Shown here piece by piece: positions 37,356 through 44,705 of a stretch of 64,000 nt of DNA. The number at the start of each line of letters is the position of its first letter. Within the stretch, counting starts at the first letter, position 1. The notes under the pieces are model-generated. The model did no database searches. It was not told where the DNA came from and saw only the letters and a list, made by a program, of their open reading frames with translations. The position numbers were made by a program, and so were the translations under genes. The stretch is from Prescottella defluvii (GTDB lineage: Bacteria; Actinomycetota; Actinomycetes; Mycobacteriales; Mycobacteriaceae): positions 1 through 64,000 of the forward strand of contig NZ_JPOC01000010.1 of the NCBI RefSeq assembly GCF_000738775.1, in the 5' to 3' direction.

Positions 37356-38161
37356 CAATCGACAAGGCTGCCGAACGCGAACTCGGCGGGCGGCAGCCCC
37401 GCCGGCGTGCTTCGCGTCCGTCGGGCCCCTCCGGGGCCGAGCCGACCAGTTCGGAAATGACCACACCGGCAACGACGAGTCCGGTGCCCACGGCGCCGAA
37501 CTCCGAAGTGACGTTGGCGAAGACCGGGTCCGCCGCGCCGGTGCGGGAGACGGCGGTTCGGACGCCTGACGTGCGTTCGGCTGTGGCAGGGGGAACCGCA
37601 GGGGTCGGGAACACGACATCGGCGGCGGTCGAGTCCGGCTCGCCGAAGGACTCGTACTCGGACGAACCGCCGGCGAAGCTTTCGAAGGTGCAGTCGGCAC
37701 TGGGCGTGGTGGCCGGCATCGTGATCGTTGCGCTCGTCGCCGCGATCGTCGTTCTGCTGATCGATCGCAAGAATGCCTCCGACCTGGCGGCCGAGCGGGC
37801 GACGTATGTGGACGTCGCCCGCGCCACGGCGATCAACATCAGTACGCTGCGGTCGGACTCGGCCAAGGAAGACCTCGACAAGCTCTTCGAGGGGACCACC
37901 GGCCCGTTGCGGGCCGACCTGGATGCCCGGCTGGACGACTTCGCCGGTGTGGTCGCGCAGCTCAATGTCAGCACGACCGGTGAGGTTGTCGAGGCAGGGC
38001 TGGAGAGCGAGGACGGCAACTGCAAGACCTCGCTCGTCGCGGTGAAGGCCAATCAGAAGAACGCCGACGAGGCTCCGGTGGACAAGTCGTTCCGTCTGCG
38101 TGTCGTGATCTGTGACGAGGGCGGCAAGCTGCTCGCATCGAATGTGGAGTTCGTGCCGTGA
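37352..38161 (+). CDS. mam4A: Mam4A, Mce-associated membrane protein
   Basis: A 269-residue protein: about 112 residues of Pro/Ser/Thr-rich disordered N terminus, one membrane segment (LGVVAGIVIVALVAAIVVLL), and an outside domain of about 130 residues with an NTF2-like look. Mam proteins stabilise Mce complexes in mycobacteria. Position equals Rv3493c. ATGA overlap with mce4F and GTGA overlap with mam4B. Confidence 0.87.
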   Translation: MTIDKAAERELGGRQPRRRASRPSGPSGAEPTSSEMTTPATTSPVPTAPNSEVTLAKTGSAAPVRETAVRTPDVRSAVAGGTAGVGNTTSAAVESGSPKDSYSDEPPAKLSKVQSALGVVAGIVIVALVAAIVVLLIDRKNASDLAAERATYVDVARATAINISTLRSDSAKEDLDKLFEGTTGPLRADLDARLDDFAGVVAQLNVSTTGEVVEAGLESEDGNCKTSLVAVKANQKNADEAPVDKSFRLRVVICDEGGKLLASNVEFVP

Positions 38162-38664
38162 AAAGCAATGTGACGCAACTGCAGAAGATCCTCACCATCG
38201 TCGTGGCGGTCACCATCGTGGCACTGGCGGGCGTGGCCGGTTGGTTGTATTGGGGCTCGGGTGGAATGCGTGAGACGGAGGCAACCGAGCGGGCACGCAG
38301 CGAGGTTCTCGACGTCGTCGACGGCAAGGTCGTCGCGATGCTTGCGTACAACCACAACACCGCTCGGGACCAGTTGCGCGCGGCTGCGGACGGACTCACC
38401 GACGGCTACAAGACCGAGTACCTCAAGCTGGTCGATGAGACGATCGCCCCGGGTGCGGAGGAGAAGGCCATCGACGTGCAGGTGACGTCGTCGGCCAAGT
38501 CCGTCGTCGAGGCCGATCCGGACCGTGTGGTGGCCCTGCTCTACCTCAACCAGATCACCACGAGTTCCGAATCGCTCGAGGCCGTCAGTATCGGCAGTCG
38601 TGTGCGGGTCGAGATGGTCAAGGACGGCGACGACTGGCTGATCAACTGGCTCACGCCGATCTGA
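38158..38664 (+). CDS. mam4B: Mam4B, Mce-associated membrane protein
   Basis: A 168-residue protein with one membrane segment at about residues 8-30 (ILTIVVAVTIVALAGVAGWL) and an outside domain similar in plan to Mam4A. It ends VEMVKDGDDWLINWLTPI. GTG start at 38158 overlaps the mam4A stop. Last gene of the mce4 operon; position equals Rv3492c. Confidence 0.87.
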   Translation: MKSNVTQLQKILTIVVAVTIVALAGVAGWLYWGSGGMRETEATERARSEVLDVVDGKVVAMLAYNHNTARDQLRAAADGLTDGYKTEYLKLVDETIAPGAEEKAIDVQVTSSAKSVVEADPDRVVALLYLNQITTSSESLEAVSIGSRVRVEMVKDGDDWLINWLTPI

Positions 38665-38689
38665 TCGAGTTGCACGTCCCGGAAACGTA

Positions 38690-38722
38690 GATGGGCTCCC
38701 ACGCGCTGCGTGGGAGCCCATC
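38690..38722. terminator. Bidirectional terminator after mce4 and otsA
   Basis: GATGGGCTCCCACGC (38690-38704) pairs perfectly with its inverted copy at 38708-38722 around GCT, between convergent stops at 38664 and 38740. Confidence 0.88.
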
Positions 38723-38739
38723 GTCGTTCGGTGACAGTG

Positions 38740-40269
38740 CTATTCGGTGTACTCGCCGTCGGCGGGCAGCAGCGCCGGTCCGGCGATGCCCTGCCGGCCG
38801 AGGGCGTCGAGGAAGGAGCGGGCCCAGCGGTCGACGTCGTGGGCGAGGACCTGGCGGCGCAGGGCGCGCATGTGGCGTCGTCCGCTCTCCCGGTCCTGGT
38901 TCAGCGCTTCCTCCATCTTGTCCTTGACGTCGTCGAGGTCGTGGGGGTTGCACAGGAACGCCTGGCGGAGTTCGGCTGCGGCGCCGGTGAATTCGCTGAG
39001 CAGCAGGGCGCCACCGAGGTCGCTGCGGCACGCGACGTACTCCTTGGCGACGAGGTTCATGCCGTCGCGGAGCGGTGTCACGAGCATGACGTCGGCGGCG
39101 ACGAAGAACGCGACCAGTTCGTCGCGGCCGATGGGCCGGTGGATGTAGTGGACGACCGGGCGACCCACCTCGGCGTACTCGCCGTTGATGCGGCTGACGG
39201 TCTGCTCGATCGCCCCACGCATCTGCACGTAGCTCTCGACGCGCTCGCGGCTGGGCGTGGCGAGCTGCACCATGACGGTGTCGGCGGGGTCGACCCGGCC
39301 CTCGTTGAGCAGCTCGTACAGCGCGTCGAGGCGGACGTCGATGCCCTTGGTGTAGTCGAGGCGGTCGACGCCGAGCATGATGCGCTTCGGATTGCCGAGC
39401 TCCTTGCGAATCTGCTTGGCGCGGTCGCGGATCGACTTGAGGCGCGACAACTCGTCGAGCTTGCCGGAGTCGATGGAGATGGGGAAGGCGCCCACCCGCA
39501 CGGTGCGGAATCCGACCTGGACGACACCGAGCTTGGAGCGCACCCCGACGGTGCCACGTGAGGTCTGCTGGCCGGCGAGTCGGCGCGCCAGGAACATGAA
39601 GTTCTGTGCGCCGCCGGGCAGATGGAACCCGATGAGGTCGGCACCGAGCAGCCCCTCGACGATCTCGCGTCGCCACGGCATCTGCATGAACAGCTCGACC
39701 GGCGGGAACGGGATGTGCAGGAAGAAGCCGATGGTGAGATCGGGGCGCAGCATCCGCAGCATCTTCGGCACCAGCTGCAGCTGGTAGTCCTGGATCCAGA
39801 CGGTGGCGCCTTCGGCGGCCGCTTCGGAGGTCGCCTCGGCGAAGCGCCGGTTCACCTCCACGTATGCGTTCCACCATTCACGCCGGTACTCCGGCTTGAC
39901 GATGACATCGTGGTACAGCGGCCACAGGGTGGCGTTGGAGAAGCCCTCGTAGTAGTCCGCGACCTCCTGCGAGCTCAGCGGGACGGGGTACAGATCGAGG
40001 CCGTCCTCGACGATCGGCTCGAGCTCGACGTCGGGTACGCCGGGCCACCCCACCCAGGCGCCCTTGTTGTTGCGCAGGATGGGCTCGAGGGCCGTGACGA
40101 GTCCGCCGGGGCTGCGCTTCCAGCGCGTGGTGCCGTCCGGCAGCTTCTCGAGATCGACCGGGAGGCGGTTGGCGACGACGACGAAGTCGGATCCTCCGCG
40201 CTCCGCCTCAGCGGAGGAGGCGCCCGTAGCGCCCTCGGAACTGGTCGATAATCCCGAAGGCTCAGCCAC
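38740..40269 (-). CDS. otsA: OtsA, trehalose-6-phosphate synthase
   Basis: A 509-residue GT20 enzyme making trehalose 6-phosphate from a nucleotide-glucose and glucose 6-phosphate. [54 protein letters not shown] and [14 protein letters not shown] are all in place. Trehalose feeds mycolate carrier lipids and osmoprotection. GTG start at 40269. The neighbour order mce4-otsA-small protein equals M. tuberculosis Rv3492c-Rv3489. Confidence 0.95.
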   Translation of the reverse strand: MAEPSGLSTSSEGATGASSAEAERGGSDFVVVANRLPVDLEKLPDGTTRWKRSPGGLVTALEPILRNNKGAWVGWPGVPDVELEPIVEDGLDLYPVPLSSQEVADYYEGFSNATLWPLYHDVIVKPEYRREWWNAYVEVNRRFAEATSEAAAEGATVWIQDYQLQLVPKMLRMLRPDLTIGFFLHIPFPPVELFMQMPWRREIVEGLLGADLIGFHLPGGAQNFMFLARRLAGQQTSRGTVGVRSKLGVVQVGFRTVRVGAFPISIDSGKLDELSRLKSIRDRAKQIRKELGNPKRIMLGVDRLDYTKGIDVRLDALYELLNEGRVDPADTVMVQLATPSRERVESYVQMRGAIEQTVSRINGEYAEVGRPVVHYIHRPIGRDELVAFFVAADVMLVTPLRDGMNLVAKEYVACRSDLGGALLLSEFTGAAAELRQAFLCNPHDLDDVKDKMEEALNQDRESGRRHMRALRRQVLAHDVDRWARSFLDALGRQGIAGPALLPADGEYTE

Positions 40270-40300
40270 GGATTCCTACTCTTTCCTCAGTTGTCGTTCG

Positions 40301-40474
40301 TCAGTCGAGCTTTGCGATCGGTCCGATGCCGAGCATCGAGAGCAACATGCGGCACTCGTCGGCGTCCGTGGCATACGCAGCGACGACGCGCTGGGCCTGC
40401 CGGGCGGTCTCGTCGGCTACGGGCTCGAGGTCCTCGTCCGCGATATCGTTCTCGGCGGTCGTCTTCGCGGCCAT
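40301..40474 (-). CDS. Small protein upstream of otsA (57 residues)
   Basis: A short acidic protein starting MAAKTTAENDIADEDLEPVA and ending MLLSMLGIGPIAKLD. GGAAGGAA lies six bases before the ATG. It lies 31 bases before otsA on the same strand, so the two are probably co-transcribed. M. tuberculosis also has a tiny gene (Rv3489) at this place, which supports it as a real gene. Function unknown. Confidence 0.72.
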   Translation of the reverse strand: MAAKTTAENDIADEDLEPVADETARQAQRVVAAYATDADECRMLLSMLGIGPIAKLD

Positions 40475-40608
40475 CTTGTTCCTTCCGGCTTGCTGCTACT
40501 TCACGAGCAGGTAGTTCCTGACTGCGACTCTATGAGAACTGCCCCGGTCAGCGCCACTCACCACCCGAGTTAGGGTTTGCTAACACGTGGGCCGGTGGAA
40601 GGCGCGGG

Positions 40609-41442
40609 TCAGGTGAGCAGCTTCGTGCGCAGCGCGTCGATGGTGTCCTGCTCGACTCCCAGCCCCTCGCGCACGTAGTTGTCGACGCTGCCGTACAGCC
40701 GGTCCACCTGAGCGAAGGATGCGTCGAGCCACGATTTCTCGACGGCGTCGGAGCGTCCGAGGTAGGTGTTGCTGGCGAGGAAGTCCGCGTACACCGTCTC
40801 CTCGGGGACGCCGAGCAACGTCAGCAGGACTGCGGTGCCCCAGCCGGTGCGGTCCTTGCCGGCGCTGCAGTGGTAGACGGTGGCGCCGTCGGCGTTGTCG
40901 GCGACCGCGGTGAGCAGGTCACGGAAGGCGACGTCGGAGCCGCGGTAGGTGACCATGAACGGGTAGCCGATGGACTGCCCGACGTCGGACGAGCCGTTTA
41001 CCGCCGCGTCGATCAGTGCACGGCCCAGCGTGAGCGGTACGAACTCGTGGAAGGCGATCCCGTGTTCGAAGGAGACGACGTCGGCCACCTGGTAGCGGAC
41101 ACCGTCCGGGATGCGGTCGGGGTGGTCCTTGCGCTCCCACCTGTTCCGCAGGTCCACGTCGAGCGTGACGTTCGCGGCGGTGAGCTTGTCGAGGTCGGCG
41201 TCGGTGAGCGAACTGAGCTTGTTGGAGCGGTACACCAGCCCGGTGCGGACCTGCCTGCCGTCCGAGGTCTCGTATCCGCCGATGTCGCGGAAGTTCTTGG
41301 CACCCTCGAGTCGGATCGCCGGGGTCGTGTCGGTGGTTGGCTCGGCGCTCGCGAGTGGCGCGGCAACGACCGGCGCGGCCAGTGCGAGCAGCGCCAGGAT
41401 CAGTAGGAGAAGTCGGTTGAGGGCAGAACGAGTCGATCCCAT
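40609..41442 (-). CDS. Secreted tyrosine/lipid phosphatase (PtpB-like)
   Basis: A 277-residue protein with a clear signal peptide (LLLLILALLALAAPVVAAPL, cut near ASA-EP). The domain begins NFRDIGGYETSDGRQVRTGL and has the P-loop VYHCSAGKDRTGWG with Cys near residue 192. The AGKDRTG form is typical of PtpB-like actinobacterial phosphatases that act on phosphotyrosine and phosphoinositides. Secreted; the substrate is unknown. Stand-alone gene. Confidence 0.88.
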   Translation of the reverse strand: MGSTRSALNRLLLLILALLALAAPVVAAPLASAEPTTDTTPAIRLEGAKNFRDIGGYETSDGRQVRTGLVYRSNKLSSLTDADLDKLTAANVTLDVDLRNRWERKDHPDRIPDGVRYQVADVVSFEHGIAFHEFVPLTLGRALIDAAVNGSSDVGQSIGYPFMVTYRGSDVAFRDLLTAVADNADGATVYHCSAGKDRTGWGTAVLLTLLGVPEETVYADFLASNTYLGRSDAVEKSWLDASFAQVDRLYGSVDNYVREGLGVEQDTIDALRTKLLT

Positions 41443-41654
41443 GGGTCCTCGCGGCTGGCTTCGGGTGCGAGTGGCCCGGCGCCCTCGCTGATTCGGTGGG
41501 AGGGTAGCTGTTTCGGGGCGGTCGCGGCAGGCGAATCGTCGAACCCGTCCGATGTGTTCGCGGGGCCGGGCCGGCGGTGCGGGTGATGTTCAGGTGTTCT
41601 TCACCGGTCCGCCAGTCGGGGCCCACCTGCCGATGTCCGTGGCCGCCTAGCTTC

Positions 41655-41670
41655 ATTGGTCCAGACCAAT
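41655..41670. promoter_or_regulatory. DasR/GntR-type palindrome (dre-like)
   Basis: ATTGGTCCAGACCAAT is a 7-2-7 inverted repeat that differs by one base from TGGTCTAGACCA, the core of dre sites bound by DasR and related HutC/GntR regulators. It lies 43 bases upstream of the metallophosphoesterase start. Confidence 0.5.
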
Positions 41671-41713
41671 TATGGATCGGGTCTGTGACCGCGCCGAAGA
41701 CAAGGAATCTCTC

Positions 41714-43381
41714 GTGAGACGCAAAACTCTTGTGATTGCCGCCGTGACCGCGGCGCTCGCCGCCCCGGGCATTGCTCAGGCGGAGCCCGCGTGGGGCAGC
41801 ACCGGAAGCCTCGGCCCCGGATCGGGCAGTACCGCCGGACCGAACGACGCACCGCCGTCCCCTCCCGGCGTCAACGTTCCCGGCGGACGTTACGAGCATT
41901 CCGTCGCCCTGAAGTTCGAAACCGAACGGGGAACGACCGTCCGCTACACGCTCGACGGCACCACCCCGACCCGAGACAGCCAGGTCTACGCGCCCGGTCG
42001 TCCGCTGAAGATCACGCAGGACACCAACGTCACCGCCGTCGCGTTCCGTGGCGACCGTGCGAGTGCCCCGGTGTCGTTCGGATACCTGATCAGGACGGCG
42101 GAGAAGCCGATCGCCGAGATCGTGGTGATGTCGGACGTCCACGTCGGCGACTACGAGAACAACACCGCGAAGTACGAGAGCTTCTTCGACACGATCGGAT
42201 CGATCTTCCCGAAGCCCGACGCGATCCTGTCCAACGGCGACATGATCAACGACAACTGGAACGGCAAGGGGCCGGACCACAAGATCGTCTCGCGGATCTT
42301 CCAGGAGAACCTCGAGCGCAAGGGCATGGCCGACACCCAGGTGCTCATGTCGTACGGCAATCACGACGCGTACCTCGACGACGTCCGGGCCGGCTATCCG
42401 CGGGAGTGGTTCCCGGATTCCGGTGGCGGATACTACGAATCAGATGTCAACGGCGTGAATGTCTTCACGTTGAACACGGAGACCTACAACGGTGACACCG
42501 CGCAGCGGGACTGGCTGAAGGGCCGGCTGGGGGAGATCACCGCCGATCCGGCGAATGTCGGCAAACCGATTCTGGTGCAGGGGCATCGGCCTACCACCGG
42601 CACCTCGATGGACGGCCAGCAGGCATCCAATCCCCGTCTGGCCGAGGACTTGAAGGCGTTCCCGCAGGTGATCTACGTTTCCGGGCATTCGCATCTGAAC
42701 AACAACGACGACCGGTCGATCCATCAGCGTGACTTCACGTCGGTGAACGACGGTTCGATGTCGTACATCGAATTCGACCGCGGCTACCAGATGGTCACCG
42801 AGACCGGACTCGCCGACCGCTTCGAGTCGCCGACCTCGCAGGCGCTGTTCGTCGAGGTCTACCAGGACCGTGCGGAGATCAGCCGGATCAACATGGCCGC
42901 CGACCACCACGACATCTACGCGGGCGGGCAGTGGTCCGCGAACTGGCAGCCGTCGTACTCGAGCGCGGGCACCCTGAGCGGTGCGGGCTGGACCGTGGAA
43001 TTGAAGGGATCCACGAGTCGGGAGATCAAGGACAACTTCCGCTATACGTCGGCCGCACGCAATACCGTCGCGCCGGAGTTCGGCACGGCTGCACCACTGT
43101 CCGTGATCACCGGTGCGGACGGCGCGACCGCGGTGCGGATCGAACAGGCCCGTGATGATCAGATGGTCCACCACTATCGCGTCGACGTCACCGACACCAC
43201 GGCCGGCACGAAGGTCGTCTCGTCCAAGGTGCTCTCGCGCTTCGATGTCGTGCCGCGTCCCAACGCCCTGGACATCCCCGTCCCGGATGCTGTGGTGGGC
43301 AATGAGTTCCAGGCCGAGGTCGTCGCGGTGGACGCCTACGGCAACGCGTCCGCCCCGGTGAAGCTGACCTTCATCCGCTGA
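41714..43381 (+). CDS. Secreted metallophosphoesterase with chitobiase-like N-terminal domain
   Basis: A 555-residue protein. GTG at 41714 gives a good signal peptide (KTLVIAAVTAALAAPGIAQA) and has AAGGA upstream; the longer frame lacks this. Residues about 50-130 look like the CHB/HEX C-terminal-type beta domain (TVRYTLDGTTPT, then TAVAFRGDRASAPV). The calcineurin-like core follows: VVMSDVHVGD (137), LSNGDMINDN, MSYGNHDAY (214), VQGHRP and YVSGHSHLNNN (323), metal ligands intact. A beta-rich C-terminal domain ends it. Substrate unknown; an extracellular phosphate ester is likely. Confidence 0.85.
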   Translation: MRRKTLVIAAVTAALAAPGIAQAEPAWGSTGSLGPGSGSTAGPNDAPPSPPGVNVPGGRYEHSVALKFETERGTTVRYTLDGTTPTRDSQVYAPGRPLKITQDTNVTAVAFRGDRASAPVSFGYLIRTAEKPIAEIVVMSDVHVGDYENNTAKYESFFDTIGSIFPKPDAILSNGDMINDNWNGKGPDHKIVSRIFQENLERKGMADTQVLMSYGNHDAYLDDVRAGYPREWFPDSGGGYYESDVNGVNVFTLNTETYNGDTAQRDWLKGRLGEITADPANVGKPILVQGHRPTTGTSMDGQQASNPRLAEDLKAFPQVIYVSGHSHLNNNDDRSIHQRDFTSVNDGSMSYIEFDRGYQMVTETGLADRFESPTSQALFVEVYQDRAEISRINMAADHHDIYAGGQWSANWQPSYSSAGTLSGAGWTVELKGSTSREIKDNFRYTSAARNTVAPEFGTAAPLSVITGADGATAVRIEQARDDQMVHHYRVDVTDTTAGTKVVSSKVLSRFDVVPRPNALDIPVPDAVVGNEFQAEVVAVDAYGNASAPVKLTFIR

Positions 43382-43484
43382 CCGTCGACCGGAACGCTGC
43401 GGAGTGGTGGGCGGCACCCGTCACTCCGCAGGCTCGGCGGCGACGTCCTTGCTGAGAGTAGGCGTCGCCGGGGGAGCCCCGGAA

Positions 43485-43607
43485 CTACGGAGTGGCGGGG
43501 GGTTCCTGCGCGCCACTCGACGCTACGAGGAGCTGGTCCAGTATTCCCGGAATGGCATCCTTGGGTTCGAAGCCGAACAGGCGGCCGATCAAGGTGAGCA
43601 TTCCCAT
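43485..43607 (-). CDS. Possible 40-residue amphipathic small protein
   Basis: The frame reads MGMLTLIGRLFGFEPKDAIP and ends SSGAQEPPATP. AGGAG lies six bases before the ATG, an excellent ribosome site in an otherwise empty 490-base gap. The N-terminal half is hydrophobic/amphipathic. No homologue known to me. Confidence rests mainly on the ribosome site. Confidence 0.45.
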   Translation of the reverse strand: MGMLTLIGRLFGFEPKDAIPGILDQLLVASSGAQEPPATP

Positions 43608-43873
43608 TCGTGTCTCCTGAGGTGTCGGCTCAGCCGAGGCCGTGCGCAGTGGGGAGCGGTGATCTCCGCCGTGTCGTCGGGGACGGTATCAACCGGGTGG
43701 GGCGTACCGACACGATTCGACGCAATCCGGGTGAGCGGTTCTTTCGGTCGAGGTGACGGCCGGTGCCGTCTCGCGATCGGGGTCCGGGGCGGACCGCGGG
43801 GTACCGTTGCCCCAGGATCGGGTGCCCCCGGTCCGCGCTCGTCCCAAGCCGGAACGTCACGAGGAAGGCCGAC

Positions 43874-44677
43874 ATGCCCATCGCCACCATCAACGGGATT
43901 CCTCTGAACTATCAGGTCAAGGGCGACGGCGACCTGGTCGTGATGATCATGGGCACGGGTAGCCCGGGTCGGGTGTGGGATCTGCATCAGGTTCCGGCGC
44001 TGCTGTCCGCGGGCTATCGGGTGTGCACGTTCGACAATCGGGGGATCGCGCCGTCCGGGGAGAGTGCCGGCGGCATCACGATCGAGGATCTGGTGGCCGA
44101 CACGGCGGGGCTGATCGAACTGCTGGGCGGTGGCCCGGCGCATGTCGTCGGCACGTCGATGGGCGCCCGGGTGGCCCAGGAGCTGGCGCTGGCGCGTCCG
44201 GAGTTGGTGCGCAAGGCGGTGTTCCTCGCGGGTCACGCCCGGATGGATCAGTTCCAACGGACCCTCAACGAGGGCGAACGGGAACTCGAGGATGCCGGGA
44301 TCACGTTGCCGTCCAAGTACCGGGCTGCCGTCACGGCCGTCATGAATCTGTCCCCGGCGACGCTGGCGGATCAGCACGCCGCGCGGGACTGGCTCGACGT
44401 CTTCGAGTTCTCCGGCGGCAAGACGTCGGCGGGTGTGCGGGCCCAGCTCGCGATGGACCGCGACTTCGACCGTGCCGCCGCCTACCGCGGCATCACCCGT
44501 CCGTGCCTGTCCGTGGGATTCGCGGACGATCGGATGATTCCGGCCTATCTGTCGAAGGAGTTGGCCGACGCCATTCCCGATGCCGGGTACCAGGAGATTC
44601 CCGACACCGGGCACTACGGTTACCTCGAGCGTCCCGAGGCCGTGAACAAGGTGGTTCTGGACTTTCTCGCGGACTGA
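43874..44677 (+). CDS. Alpha/beta hydrolase
   Basis: A 267-residue alpha/beta-fold hydrolase. The oxyanion region is MIMGTGSPGRVWD, the nucleophile elbow GTSMGARVA (Ser near 97), the acid FADDRMIP and the His in DTGHYGYLE. ATG at 43874 has GAGGAAG upstream. It lies 28 bases before the condensation-domain gene on the same strand, so it may serve as an esterase or release enzyme for the same product. The substrate is unknown. Confidence 0.8.
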   Translation: MPIATINGIPLNYQVKGDGDLVVMIMGTGSPGRVWDLHQVPALLSAGYRVCTFDNRGIAPSGESAGGITIEDLVADTAGLIELLGGGPAHVVGTSMGARVAQELALARPELVRKAVFLAGHARMDQFQRTLNEGERELEDAGITLPSKYRAAVTAVMNLSPATLADQHAARDWLDVFEFSGGKTSAGVRAQLAMDRDFDRAAAYRGITRPCLSVGFADDRMIPAYLSKELADAIPDAGYQEIPDTGHYGYLERPEAVNKVVLDFLAD

Positions 44678-44705
44678 CACGACGGGCTGAAGGAAGCTGC
44701 AGGAC

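Noticed and set aside
41672-41713. Upstream ATG for the metallophosphoesterase
   Set aside because: It would place 14 charged residues before the signal peptide. GTG at 41714 has a ribosome site and gives a clean signal sequence.
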